64,000 bases of DNA from Archivesica marissinica. Taxonomy: Eukaryota > Mollusca > Bivalvia > Venerida > Vesicomyidae. Numbering within the stretch: the first letter of the stretch is position 1; each line of letters starts with the position of its first letter. The notes under the pieces were generated by a model, which was not told the DNA's origin, made no database searches, and was given only the letters and a program-made list of their open reading frames with translations. The stretch lies in assembly GCA_014843695.1 (NCBI GenBank), contig CM026400.1:16196294-16260293 (forward strand). Direction: 5' to 3'. Both the position numbers and the translations under genes were made by a program. This document shows, in pieces, positions 1 to 10,337 of the stretch.

Positions 1-208
1 TGCCCTGCTCTACGCACCCCCGACAATGGCGCCCTAGTATGTGACACGTGGCTGTCTGGTAGATACTGTCAAGTGTTGTGTGAAGAAGGCTGCGTTGTAG
101 TGGATGACCCTGACACATTTATTAATGAAGTTCTTATACAACAGAATTTACTTGTATGTAGCGATTCTGGAGCTTGGTATCTCAATGGTGACATTCCGAA
201 CTGTCAAG
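1..208 (+). CDS. Sushi/CCP-like exon of a multi-exon membrane protein gene (first exon in window, partial gene)
   Basis: The exon is open from base 1 and ends at a good donor (G|GTAAGT at 209), leaving phase 1. It encodes residues 1-69, cysteine-rich, starting CPALRTPDNGAL and ending with a W..NGDIPNC pattern. A leading Cys, an xxNG turn and a final W...P.C are typical of sushi (complement control protein) domains, which mediate extracellular protein contacts. It has more than the usual four cysteines, so it is a divergent sushi. Window base 1 may or may not be the true exon start, because the acceptor lies outside. The ATG at 104 is in another frame and is not a start. The exon joins in frame with 978-1147. 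The gene's 5' part, including any signal peptide, is not in this window. Confidence 0.8.
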
Positions 209-345
209 GTAAGTCAATGCAGTGGCGGTTCTAGGGGGGGTGGGTGTTATGGGGGTTATCCCACATCTGCCTGTCAATTTATATTTTCCCCATTAAAATA
301 GCAGTTTTTTTCACAGACAAACCTCCCACTCATTCAATTCAAAAA

Positions 346-631
346 GTGTTTTATGTTTATTTATCGTCGCTACCGGTTGCCCATATGAGCGACACCTCCT
401 GAAGAGATTAGTCATTTTAGATATTTGGAGGATAGTGCAATGATACAGACAGAGACATATTCCAGAGTCTCCTCTGGTTCTTTTATGTAAACGGTATAAA
501 GCACCGACACGAGACCTTGGTTTAAAGTTAAAGCTGAAAGCCTGTTAATTTTATTAGGGTCAGACGGGGGATCGAACCTGCAATCCCTGGATTACCAGTC
601 CAGCGTGTTACCACTGGACTACAGATCCGTC
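346..631 (-). mobile_element. SINE family 1 (tRNA-Thr-derived), full copy
   Basis: Read on the - strand it starts GACGGATCTGTAGTCCAGTG, contains an A box (TAGTCCAGTGG), an anticodon loop giving GGT (Thr) and a B box (GGTTCGATCCCCC). Then comes a conserved non-tRNA body with AATAAAATTA, a TCTCTGTCTGTATCATTGCA segment and an end near GCAACCGGTAGCGACGATAA followed by ATAAACATAAAAC. At least eight other copies lie in the window. Confidence 0.8.
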
Positions 632-675
632 CAGCCATACCAGTGTAGACAAGGTATTAATATAATTCTATAACT

Positions 676-945
676 GGTAAAACCCCGCCCACAACGGATA
701 TTGACCCCGCCCCCAATGGATATTAACAGCAACGGATATTGACCCCACCCACAACGGATATTAGTCCTAGCCACCAACGGAGATGGACCCCGCCCACAGC
801 GGATATTGACCCCACTACAACGGATATTGACCCTGCCCCGAGCAGATGTTGGCCCCACTGCTAATGGATATTGGCCCCATTCCCCCAATGGATATTGGCC
901 CCGCCCCCAACGGATATTGGTCCCGCACCCAACGGATCCAACGCA
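676..945. repeat. Imperfect tandem array, unit about 22 bp (CAACGGATATTGACCCCGCC)
   Basis: About a dozen degenerate copies of a unit built on GGATATTG(A/G)CCCC(G/A)CCC. Spacing is irregular, so the array is old. It lies in an intron, just upstream of the acceptor for exon 978. Confidence 0.75.
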
Positions 946-977
946 CATTGGTTATAATTTAAAAATTACCTTTACAG

Positions 978-1147
978 AGGTTAGTGAGAGACTACGACAA
1001 CTTCTGCGGATCGACATTGACTACCTGTACTACGAGGGTAAATGTAACGAATCTAGGAACGACATAAAAGACAAATTTATGACAGCTTTCACGACTTCCA
1101 TGGGTATAACTTGCCAGCCACCAGCTTGTAGCATAGCTAATGTACAG
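978..1147 (+). CDS. Membrane protein gene exon: first half of linker domain, module 1
   Basis: The acceptor TTTACAG ends at 977 and the donor CAG|GTATGT starts at 1148. The exon begins with two bases completing a Glu codon and ends in phase 0. It encodes residues 70-126: a helical-looking charged stretch (VSERLRQLL...DIKDKF) followed by a C..xxxC pair (ITCQPPAC). No standard domain is recognised. The same layout, a helix then two close cysteines before a basic cleavage-like site, recurs in exon 31154-31408, so I read it as the N-terminal half of a duplicated linker domain. The family is unknown; a SEA-like fold is conceivable but not shown. Confidence 0.78.
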
Positions 1148-1221
1148 GTATGTATATCTGGCTTTCATGACCACACATGCTCTCTTGTAGCGGCGCTATG
1201 TAGTGCCATCTGATGTTTCAA

Positions 1222-1733
1222 CTTTTACGACAGTCACTGGCATCACATGTCTGTCAGCATCATGTAGCGTCGCTCTAAAATGTCACGTTTCAAGACAGTC
1301 ACTGGTATCACTTGTCAGTAGCATCATGTAGCGTCGCTCTAAAATGTCACGTTTCAAGACAGTCACTGGTATCACTTGTCAGTAGCATCATGTAGCGTCG
1401 CTCTAAAATGTCACGTTTCAAGACAGTCACTGGTATCACTTGTCAGTAGCATCATGTAGCGTCGCTCTAAAATGTCACGTTTCAAGACAGTCACTGGTAT
1501 CACTTGTCAGTAGCATCATGTAGCGTCGCTCTAAAATGTCACGTTTCAAGACAGTCACTGGTATCACTTGTCAGTAGCATCATGTAGCGTCGCTCTAAAA
1601 TGTCACGTATCAAGACAGTCACTGGCATCACGTGCAAGTCAAATCTTGTAGTGTCGCTCTAAAATGTCACGTTTCAAGACAGTCACTGGCATCACGTGCA
1701 AGTCAAATCTTGTAGTGTCGCTCTAAATGTGCC
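1222..1733. repeat. 64-bp minisatellite, about 8 copies
   Basis: The unit contains CACTGG(T/C)ATCAC, AGCATCATGTAGCGTCGCTC and AAAATGTCACGTTTCAAGAC. The central copies are identical and the flanking copies are diverged. It lies within the intron after exon 978-1147. Confidence 0.9.
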
Positions 1734-1948
1734 AGTTTGTGTTTTAATTCATGACCCCCAGCGTCATATTACAAATCAGCACCTCTTTTACCTATGTTGC
1801 ACACTATCTGAATTTTTTAGATTTGTATATTCTTAATTTTACAGACTTACCCCTAAACCACTTCAGATGGAATAATCACACTAGTTTTCATTTTCATTAA
1901 TCTTTATCTTAATCTTTTATGACGTTTTTTTTGTTTATTTTTTTTTTT

Positions 1949-2111
1949 TAAACCTTTATTTATTTTACAACTATTGCGAAGCAAGTTTTAACAACTTATA
2001 TTAATCACTCTCGTTTGCACGGATGAAAGCGTAAATGTGATCATTCGTGTAGGAGGAAACCGGAGTACCTGGAGAAAACCCACCTGTCCGATCTGGCGGC
2101 CACCGTACCAG
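1949..2111 (-). mobile_element. SINE family 3 fragment (3' body)
   Basis: It reads TTTATTTATTTTACAACTAT then TGCGAAGCAAGTT...GGAGTACCTGGAGAAAACCC, with ACCTGTCCGATCTGG and CCACCGTACC. This is the body of the tRNA-derived family seen complete at 52751-53007; the tRNA head is missing. Confidence 0.65.
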
Positions 2112-2157
2112 TGTTTATTTGTTTTGGGGGTTCATATGTTCATATGACTACTTTACA

Positions 2158-2252
2158 TATTTTATTGGTGGGGGGAAAACCCCAGATGCCCTCCGAGCTG
2201 TATTTCAGGCACGAACGCACACTCTGGTAGAACCACTGACCTTGTTTGGTTT
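2158..2252 (-). mobile_element. SINE family 5 fragment
   Basis: The segment TATTGGTGGGGGGAAAACCC, then GATGCCCTCCGAGC(T)GTATTTCA and GTAGAACCACTGACC, recurs at 34160-34345 and 60466-60570. The 34 kb copy ends in an inverted B-box-like GATTCGAACC, so the family is oriented on the - strand. Confidence 0.55.
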
Positions 2253-2504
2253 GGTATGTAAATGTACACCGAAAAATAAGCAAAATTTTCATCCAGCTTG
2301 CATTGCATCAGTGTCAAAAAATTAATAAAAAAAAGTTGTTTCGTTTGTTTAAAGATTATTTTAGTATTTTACATGTACATAAAAGAATTCACATTTTATA
2401 AAGTGTTTGTTTATTATAGTGTCACCCCTATTTAAAGGGCCAGCCAGGAAAGGGATTCGAATAAGTTACTATGCAACTTTTTTCCCAATCCTAAATGTGC
2501 TGTT

Positions 2505-2889
2505 GCAACAATGAGAAACGTCAGTTACTGCCCCTGATTACTCCTAATAGTATATTGGTCCTCTTAATTGGTTTCCTCTGTTTTAATCATTGTTTCCTTT
2601 GCATCACATGTTTTCCATTCTTATCCGTATTCGCGTCTTATAATTATGAAATTATTAAATCTCGACAGATATCCTTTAACATGTCCAATGGATACCTTAC
2701 TGTAAAAATTGGTTCAATTAATTAACACGATTTTGATAAAATTACATTTATCCTAACGCAACATCTGTTTAGACGACAACAGTAAAAACAAAGGATTCCA
2801 ACTAAAAGGACCAATATACATTTAGGGATAAATCTGACTTTATCCATCAAGGGAGGTAATAGAAAAACGAGTAATGTCTCTCATTCCTA
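2505..2889 (+). mobile_element. Dispersed element, inverted partner at 58748-59115
   Basis: This stretch (from GTCAGTTACTGCCCCTGATT to GGGAGGTAATAGAAAAACGA) is the reverse complement of 58748-59115 with about 90% identity by eye. Its ends form an imperfect inverted repeat (TATATTGGTCCTCTTAATTG against CAACTAAAAGGACCAATATA), suggesting a non-autonomous TIR element. The ORF-like frame at 2495 inside it is not conserved as protein. Confidence 0.6.
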
Positions 2890-3114
2890 TGTTATATACC
2901 ATTCTTGAATACAATATTGTTTAAACTAAACATTAGCACGAAAAGAAGAAGAAGAGATTAATATAAAGAAATGCTAGTTTAATAAATAAATAAACTGGTT
3001 GGTATGACAATGACGACAGTATCTGAATTGGAATCTGCCATATGAACATTTTAGAAAGCATCCATCTTCTCAGAACCTTTCGCTGCCAATAATGTATTTC
3101 TTTGAATATCCTAG

Positions 3115-3397
3115 ATTGTATGTGGGAAGGACACTGGTACTACGTCGAGGAAGAAGAGGGCAATTGATTCGGGCATTGGGTTTGAAGTCATAATGGAGTT
3201 ATCAAATTCACTCGATCCTACCGATATTGTCAAAACGAGGCAGTCCATCAAAAAAGCTCTAAAGAACGCTCAAGATAATGGTAACCTTGGACTGACAGTT
3301 GACGATGCAACAACTAATCCAACTGGAATTGCTGTATCGCTGCCGGAAGTGACGTGTAGTGTTGGGAGCGCATTCGACAAGAAAACAATTCAGTGTG
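3115..3397 (+). CDS. Membrane protein gene exon: linker domain with RKKR furin-like site, module 1
   Basis: The exon follows an acceptor (ATCCTAG ending at 3114), starts in phase 0 and ends in phase 1 before GTAAGT at 3398. It encodes residues 127-220. Residues 129-142 contain C-G, then GTTS-RKKR-A, a consensus proprotein-convertase site (R-x-K/R-R). A segment with alternating hydrophobics (IGFEVIMEL) follows, then an amphipathic helix and a C...C pair just before the next exon's cysteine-rich domain. The equivalent place in module 2 reads GTTD-RKRR-D. The ATG at 3193 is internal. The 3' part of this exon and its donor are duplicated immediately downstream (3271-3562). Confidence 0.82.
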
Positions 3398-3562
3398 GTA
3401 AGTATTTGTATTTTTACAAGATAATGGTAACCTTGGACTGACAGTTGACGATGCAACAACTAATCCAACTGGAATTGCTGTATCGCCGCCGGAAGTGACG
3501 TGTAGTGTTGGGAGCGCATTCGACAAGAAAACAATTCAGTGTGGTAAGTATTTGTATTTTTA
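3271..3562 (+). repeat. 146-bp tandem duplication of an exon 3' end with its splice donor
   Basis: Bases 3271-3416 and 3417-3562 are near-identical (one visible change: GCTGCC versus GCCGCC). The unit spans the last 127 bases of the exon, the donor GTAAGT and 13 intron bases. The second donor is at 3544. Reading on past the first donor gives a stop (TGA) after 18 codons. Confidence 0.92.
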
Positions 3563-3867
3563 AATAAAAATAACCTGAAATATTACATGGATGTATTCCG
3601 TTTATTCCATTGCGCTGGACAGCTTTGGAACCACCGTGGTGATTGAAGCCGTCGTGGAGAGTGAAGCCGCCGTGGTGAAATGGATACGTTGTCCGTCTCA
3701 CAGTCGCTTGAGATCTGGACAAGTTGTTTCATGTTCAAAACCAAATGATATATATATATGAACATGTTTATAAACCATAGACTTGACACTATACATACAC
3801 AAATATAGGTCATATCAAAGCATATGTCCATAATGTTAGTGACGAGTTTTTTTAAAATATGCTAGGA

Positions 3868-4104
3868 TAGGTTCGATCCCCCGTCTGACCCTAATAAAAT
3901 TAGCAGTATTTCAGATGGGACATTAAACCGAGGTCTCGTGTCGGTGCTTTACACCATGCACGTAAAGGAACCAGGGAGACCCTGGAATGGGTCTCTGTCT
4001 GTATCAATGCACTATCCTCCAAAAATCTAAAATTACTAATCTATACAGGAGGCATCGCTCGTATGGGCAACCGGTAGCGACGTTAAATTAACGTAAAACA
4101 CCAC
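3868..4104 (+). mobile_element. SINE family 1, 5'-truncated copy
   Basis: It begins at the B box (GGTTCGATCCCCCGTCTGAC) and keeps the whole body to GGCAACCGGTAGCGACGTTA. The tRNA A-box half is missing. Confidence 0.75.
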
Positions 4105-4138
4105 TACACATGATGATTTGAATAATTATTTGTCATCA

Positions 4139-4707
4139 TTAAAGCGACACTACATCGCAAAAAGCAAAGAAAATACTTTTTTTTTCACATATAAATGCAT
4201 TGCTACTACAAATTCTTCTGAATGCATTCGAACACTAACATTGAATCAATAAACAGTGTTTTTGTGGACTGAAAGTATGATTTCATGTAAAGGTCATCCA
4301 TGCTCCTGAAATGATGTTTGTTTGTCATCGGAGTCAATATTAAGCACAAGATAATGTCGCTTAGAGATAATTTAAGAATGGTTTACAAATAAATAAACAC
4401 AAATGTGAGATATAACAGTAAATCTGTATCATAAATAGAGTTATTCAAGATACATGAGTAGTATTACGCATGGATGTTTACATTATTTTGTTATTTCAAC
4501 AAACCGCGTATACAACGTTTGTTTATTAGTTGAAATCCTCTGTATTTGAGGCAAATATATAATAAAACAACCAAATGGGAATCTGGAAACTGGCTACTTA
4601 ATACAGGTTGGCTGCTTAATGGAGGTGACCACTAACACAGGTTTGACTGTAATAGGAAAATACATTCTGTAGAAATTTGTGTTTTCACTGATTTAGTGTC
4701 GCTTTAA
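4139..4707. mobile_element. MITE with TTAA ends and AGCGACAC inverted termini
   Basis: The left end TTAAAGCGACACTACATCG and right end TGATTTAGTGTCGCTTTAA form terminal inverted repeats next to TTAA on both sides. TTAA target duplication is typical of piggyBac-like and some other DNA transposons. Inside is the palindromic motif ACTTAATACAGGTTGGCTGC, which also builds the 35-36.8 kb array. A second diverged copy ends at 5070 (CAGTGTCGCTTTAA). Confidence 0.65.
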
Positions 4708-4737
4708 GCTCACAAAATAGGCATTATTTTTTCTACT

Positions 4738-5070
4738 ATATAGTGGAGATAATCGTGTGATACTGCCGGTTAGATGTAGGTTAGTATGGGTTCATTCAGG
4801 TGCAAAGGTCGAGATATAACGGTAAATTTGCTACGAAAACCCTTATGGCCATTGACAGATCATCCGTATTCATGATATACATGCTGTGTCGTGTATTTTA
4901 GAACTTATATAAATATGGTTTGTCAACATACAACGTTTGTTCACTACTTGAAATATTCAGAATCTATGGTGAATATATGTTAACAAATTATACAATAAAT
5001 TAGATAATAGGACATTACAATTAAATGTATGTAGAAATGTTCTTTTTTCATCGATTCAGTGTCGCTTTAA
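4738..5070. mobile_element. Second, diverged copy of the TTAA MITE (right part)
   Basis: It shares GAGATATAACGGTAAAT, ACAACGTTTGTTCACTA and the terminal TTCAGTGTCGCTTTAA with 4400-4707. Its right end is directly the start of the 39-bp array. Confidence 0.5.
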
Positions 5071-5410
5071 TTAAACATGTTCTCATGTGTTCTTTCTGTG
5101 TCGCTTTAATTAAACATGCTCTCACGTGTTCTTTCAGCGTTGCTTTAATTAAACATGCTCTCATGTGTTCTTTCAGTGTCGCTTTAATTAAACATGTTCT
5201 CACGTGTTCTTTCAGCGTTGCTTTAATTAAACATGCTCTCATGTGTTCTTTCAGTGTCGCTTTAATTAAGCATGCTCTCATGTGTTCTTTCAGTGTCGCT
5301 TTAATTAAACATGCTCTCATGTGTTCTTTCAGTGTGGCTTTAATTAAACATGTTCTCACGTGTTCTTTCAGTGTCACTTTAATTAAACATGCTCTCACGT
5401 GTTCTTTCAG
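5060..5410 (+). repeat. 39-bp minisatellite of splice-acceptor units, 9 copies
   Basis: The unit holds the MITE end GTGTCGCTTTAA, then TTAAACATG(C/T)TCTCA(C/T)GTG and TTCTTTCAG. TTCTTTCAG ends at 5137, 5176, 5215, 5254, 5293, 5332, 5371 and 5410, exactly 39 apart; the copy at 5098 has CTG instead. The last one is the acceptor of the GCC exon. Splicing to any earlier one gives TAA within three codons. Confidence 0.92.
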
Positions 5411-5572
5411 TGAAATGCAATGCAGGATATTATCATGACACAGTCAATGACGTCTGCTCTCCATGCGCGCGTGGACAATACCAAGACACGGCTCAACAGA
5501 CCACGTGTACGAAATGTCCACAGGGAAAAACTACTGCGCACAAGCTAGCCCGTTCATCATCAGAGTGCGTGG
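5411..5572 (+). CDS. Membrane protein gene exon: GCC2/GCC3 (ephrin-receptor-like) cysteine-rich domain, module 1
   Basis: The acceptor TTCTTTCAG ends at 5410 and the donor G|GTAGGT starts at 5573. The exon is a symmetric phase 1-1 unit of 162 nt. It encodes residues 221-274 with the spacing C-x-A-G-Y-Y...C-x-x-C-x-x-G-x-Y-Q-D...C-x-x-C-P-x-G-x-T-T...C. This is the signature of the GCC2_GCC3/Ephrin_rec_like family found in SVEP1, SCUBE and Eph receptors, a disulfide-rich extracellular module. The real acceptor is the last of eight acceptor-like sequences spaced exactly 39 bp apart (see the array at 5060-5410). Confidence 0.9.
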
Positions 5573-5734
5573 GTAGGTACAGGTTATTAGTAGTCTTATT
5601 ATGTGTAGATCTAGATGCCTACAAACGATTAGATATCAATATATGCATATAATAAAAATACTTAGTTTATTCCAATTTATTTAGTTCGATTGCGAACAAA
5701 TGAGATTCTTCAACAGCCATGTCCAGCTACAGTA

Positions 5735-7081
5735 CTTGTTGTGACATCATAGTAAAGTAATTGTTGTGATGTCATAGTAAAGTACTTGTTGTGATGTCAT
5801 AGTAAAGTACTTGTTGAAACGTCATAGTAAAGTACTTGTTGTGATGTCATAGTAAAGTACTTGTTGTGATGTCATAGTAAAGTACTTGTTGTGACGTCAT
5901 AGTAAAGTGCTTGTTGTGACGTCATAGTAAAGTACTTGTTGTGATGTCATAGTAAAGTACTTGTTGTGATGTCATAGTAAAGTACTTGTTGTGATGTCAT
6001 AGTAAAGTAATTGTTGTGATGTCATAGTAAAGTACTTGTTGTGACGTCATAGTAAAGTACTTGTTGTGAGTCATAGAAGTACTGTTGTTGGATTCATAGT
6101 AAAGTACTTGTTGTGATGTCATAGTAAAGTACTTGTTGTGATGTCATAGTAAAGTAATTGTTGTGATGTCATAGTAAAGTACTTGTTGTGATGTATAGTA
6201 AAGTACTTGTTGTGACGTCATAGTAAAGTACTTGTTGTGACGTCATAGTAAAGTACTTGTTGTGACATCATAGTAAAGTACTTGTTGTGATGTTATAGTA
6301 AAGTACTTGTTGTGACGTCATAGTAAAGTACTTGTTGTGACGTCATAGTAAAGTACTTGTTGTGATGTCATAGTAAAGTACTTGTTGTGACGTCATAGTA
6401 AAGTACTTGTTGTGATGTCATAGTAAAGTACTTGTGATGTCATAGTAAAGTACTTGTTGTGATGTCATAGTAAAGTACTTGTTGTGACGTCATAGTAAAG
6501 TACTTGTTGTGATGTCATAGTAAAGTACTTGTTGTGATGTCATAGTAAAGTACTTGTTGTGATGTCATAGTAAAGTACTTGTTGTGATGTCATAGTAAAG
6601 TACTTGTTGTGATGTCATAGTAAAGTACTTGTTGTGATGTCATAGTAAAGTACTTGTTGTGACGTCATAGTAAAGTACTTGTTGTGACGTCATAGTAAAG
6701 TACTTGTTGTGATGTCATAGTAAAGTACTTGTTGTGATGTCATAGTAAAGTACTTGTTGTGATGTCATAGTAAAGTACTTGTTGTGATGTCATAGTAAAG
6801 TACTTGTTGTGATGTCATAGTAAAGTACTTGTTGTGACGTCATAGTAAAGTACTTGTTGTGATGTCATAGTAAAGTACTTGTTGTGATGTCATAGTAAAG
6901 TACTTGTTGTGATGTCATAGTAAAGTACTTGTCGTGATGTCATAGTAAAGTACTTGTTGTGATGTCATAGTAGTACTTGTTGTGATGTCATAGTAAGTAT
7001 TGTTTTGATGTCATAGTAAAGTACTTGTTGTGATGTCATAGTAAAGTACTTGTTGTGATGTCATAGTAAAGTACTTGTTGT
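5735..7081. repeat. 25-bp minisatellite with CRE-like cores, about 54 copies, running into gap
   Basis: The unit is GTCATAGTAAAGTACTTGTT plus GTGAT/GTGAC. In copies ending GTGAC the junction reads TGACGTCA, the palindromic cAMP-response element core; others read TGATGTCA. A few units have deletions. The array stops only because of the N gap. Confidence 0.93.
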
Positions 7082-8081
7082 NNNNNNNNNNNNNNNNNNN
7101 NNNNNNNNNNNNNNNNNNNNNNNNNNNNNNNNNNNNNNNNNNNNNNNNNNNNNNNNNNNNNNNNNNNNNNNNNNNNNNNNNNNNNNNNNNNNNNNNNNNN
7201 NNNNNNNNNNNNNNNNNNNNNNNNNNNNNNNNNNNNNNNNNNNNNNNNNNNNNNNNNNNNNNNNNNNNNNNNNNNNNNNNNNNNNNNNNNNNNNNNNNNN
7301 NNNNNNNNNNNNNNNNNNNNNNNNNNNNNNNNNNNNNNNNNNNNNNNNNNNNNNNNNNNNNNNNNNNNNNNNNNNNNNNNNNNNNNNNNNNNNNNNNNNN
7401 NNNNNNNNNNNNNNNNNNNNNNNNNNNNNNNNNNNNNNNNNNNNNNNNNNNNNNNNNNNNNNNNNNNNNNNNNNNNNNNNNNNNNNNNNNNNNNNNNNNN
7501 NNNNNNNNNNNNNNNNNNNNNNNNNNNNNNNNNNNNNNNNNNNNNNNNNNNNNNNNNNNNNNNNNNNNNNNNNNNNNNNNNNNNNNNNNNNNNNNNNNNN
7601 NNNNNNNNNNNNNNNNNNNNNNNNNNNNNNNNNNNNNNNNNNNNNNNNNNNNNNNNNNNNNNNNNNNNNNNNNNNNNNNNNNNNNNNNNNNNNNNNNNNN
7701 NNNNNNNNNNNNNNNNNNNNNNNNNNNNNNNNNNNNNNNNNNNNNNNNNNNNNNNNNNNNNNNNNNNNNNNNNNNNNNNNNNNNNNNNNNNNNNNNNNNN
7801 NNNNNNNNNNNNNNNNNNNNNNNNNNNNNNNNNNNNNNNNNNNNNNNNNNNNNNNNNNNNNNNNNNNNNNNNNNNNNNNNNNNNNNNNNNNNNNNNNNNN
7901 NNNNNNNNNNNNNNNNNNNNNNNNNNNNNNNNNNNNNNNNNNNNNNNNNNNNNNNNNNNNNNNNNNNNNNNNNNNNNNNNNNNNNNNNNNNNNNNNNNNN
8001 NNNNNNNNNNNNNNNNNNNNNNNNNNNNNNNNNNNNNNNNNNNNNNNNNNNNNNNNNNNNNNNNNNNNNNNNNNNNNNNNN
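7082..8081. other. Assembly gap of 1,000 N
   Basis: The gap is exactly 1,000 N, so its true length is probably unknown. It breaks the 25-bp array on its left and abuts the 2.3-kb duplicated segment on its right. Confidence 0.99.
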
Positions 8082-8114
8082 ATATAAACGGTTCTAAATG
8101 TTACTGCCATGAGT

Positions 8115-8361
8115 GTCCGCCTCCGTGATCGAGTGGTTAAGGTCGCTGACTTGTATACCACTGTAACCTATCATCATTGATGGTCACGGGTTCGAGCCCC
8201 GCTCAGACCGTGTCTCATTTATATGAAAAAGTTGGCAGTTTCTTACGGAGGTTGGTGCACCCAAGTACTGGTTAACCGCTGGAGCCTGCCCAGGAAAGGT
8301 GTTGTTAGGTAAACTGCCCGCCGGCGATATAGCCCAAAATTGTGCTGATGCAGGCGTAAAA
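8115..8361 (+). mobile_element. SINE family 2 (class II tRNA-derived), full copy
   Basis: The head GTCCGCCTCCGTGATCGAGT has an A box (GATCGAGTGGTTA), a long variable arm (CCTATCATCATTGATGG) typical of Ser/Leu tRNAs and a B box (GGGTTCGAGCCCC). The body reads AAAAAGTTGGCAGTTTCTTA, CCAAGTACTGGTTAACCGCT, GCCTGCCCAGGAAAGGTGTT. Confidence 0.8.
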
Positions 8362-9012
8362 CTAGAACTATAACTGACATGAGTGTGAAAAATATATATG
8401 GTTACAAATTACACAGACACCGTTCAAATTTAACTCCAAATTTGTGCAGATTTATTTGCAAATTGTGCTGTCTATGACGTAAGACATGGTTTAAATTACA
8501 CATAGAAACAGACACATTTGTGTTTGAGAGATATTACAACCATCTACATGTCCCAGTTATTTAGCATTTATCATATTGTTGTTGAAATGTTAATACTGTA
8601 AATTCGGATGAATATTATTTCGGATGCTTCATTTCAACTTCATACTGCCGAACAATCAGTCATGCTTATGATTGACAGGCGTAGTCTAGAACATTTAGTT
8701 AATCTAAAATGCTATGTGCAAGTTAAAATAATTCACAAAGCTATGGTTAAAAGCAGACAGTAAAACGATTAGGGATAGTTCGAGTCCAGTCTGCTAGCTA
8801 ACAAAGGTCGCCAGACTGGTACTCAACTGTATATATGTCGGATATGTTGTTCTGATGGAGGAGAGCTAGCCGATTCCAGGACGAATGAAACGATCTCATT
8901 AACATCCCCTAATTAATATAAAATTGTTCTCAACTTTTGTTATTCAACTTATTGCCAAGCAACCTGAACAGTGTTGAATTGGGTACTAACTGTTTGGAAG
9001 TCATGATAGCAC

Positions 9013-9222
9013 AGTACTAGCATGTTTGCTTCAGGTGCAAAAGGTCCGGAGTCCCGCTGGAGCCGTTACGATTGTGCCCTTGGCAAGGCATTTAAATTCC
9101 ACATTACCTCTTCTCTCTCCCTCATGGAGATGGATTCCATCAGGAATGAGATCTCGAGAGTGATTAATATAAGTTGTAATAACTTGTTTTGCAATCGAGC
9201 TAAAAATAAATTTGTATAAACA
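9013..9222 (+). mobile_element. SINE family 4, full copy
   Basis: The B-box region GGTGCAAAAGGTCCGGAGTC is followed by GTGCCCTTGGCAAGGCATTT, CTCTTCTCTCTCCCTCATGG and CGAGAGTGATTAATATAAGT, ending CAATCGAGCTAAAAATAAAT. It recurs at 12165, 27370, 52425 and 62594. Confidence 0.7.
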
Positions 9223-10337
9223 ACTTGGGTACCAAACATCTCTAGAACTCTAGCCCTTAATCCTATTGTACAAACTGGCGAGCCTTGGATACGAATCATC
9301 TCGGACATTGGGTACCAAACGTCTCAGACATTGGGTACGAAATGTCTAAGGTACAAATTGACCTGCAACTGAGTAGTTAAACATATATATATTAGCTTGA
9401 TTGCGAAACAAGTTCTTACAACTTATATTAATAACTCTCGAGACCTTAGCCTGGGAACAGTCAGGCGTCGATATATTTTGCCTGGTCAGTCAAATAAATA
9501 TATTTTAACACCGAGACTATTAATTGGGCCGTATTGAGTTTCTGAACATATCAATACCTGGGGAAACTGGCGGGTTTTCCCGTGAAATTATTAATCCTAT
9601 TAATAGGCCTATTAGCACGTGACTTAAGTAATGACGTACTTGAATCGAAAGCGAGGCACTGCAATGCTGATAAAACTTTATAATTGGCCGCCATTGTTTA
9701 CGGGTCAGCGGAACGATAAATAGTTTTAAAAAGTACAATGTGCGTCTGATTTGACATATTTACTCAATATTTAAGTTGTCCTTAGTTCAATTACGCCGAA
9801 TCGATAAATTATCATCTAAATGTAATATGTAAAATCCGCCATCTCGTCGATATAACACAGAAACGGGACATTATATGTAAATGAGTCTACGGGAACATTC
9901 GTGTATATTCAGAAATGATCGTGTATAATCGTGCCTGTTAGGCGATTTCCGCCATCTCGTCGATATAACACAGAAACGGTGTAAAGTTTTATGAATGAAA
10001 GTCACGTGATGTTTGTAAATACTACCGTGGGAATTCGCGGAAGTGAGCTATTTTTAGAATCAGATAATCTCTTGTCCGTCTTGTTTTTCTGTTAAGTAAC
10101 GTTTCAGTTACTATTCTGTACAGTTTTATTTGACAAAATAAATAAAATTATTGATCAGTTACAACTTTTGTTCATTTATGCACTAGATTGATATTTTCCA
10201 TAAAAAATAACGTCATCACCCCTTACGCGGGAGGAAATTTCGAAAGCCAAATGCAGCGGAGTAGCACCGCGTTTGAAGAAAATACTCCTTTGATTCTCGT
10301 CTAAAATTATTAGAAGTAAGTCGTGTTAGAATCGAAA

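Larger units (their letters stand above)
209..977 (+). other. Intron of membrane protein gene
   Basis: The intron runs GTAAGT..ACAG. It contains a reverse-strand tRNA-Thr-derived SINE and a GC-richer short tandem array. I see nothing coding in it. Confidence 0.75.

Noticed and set aside
5060..5410. CRISPR-like regular arrays here and elsewhere
   Set aside because: Units are contiguous with no unique spacers, and the genome is eukaryotic; these are minisatellites.
7061..8161. Frames of 340-420 codons spanning the N gaps (also 28886-30160)
   Set aside because: They consist of N translated as unknown residues; no real coding evidence.
8115..8200. tRNA-like sequences with A and B boxes (also 37756, 46525, 51898, 60722)
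   Set aside because: Acceptor stems do not close properly and each is followed by a conserved SINE body; they are SINE heads, not tRNA genes.
9022..9219. 65-codon frame repeated at 62603-62800
   Set aside because: Identical only because the 2.3-kb segment is duplicated; it is SINE family 4 sequence.
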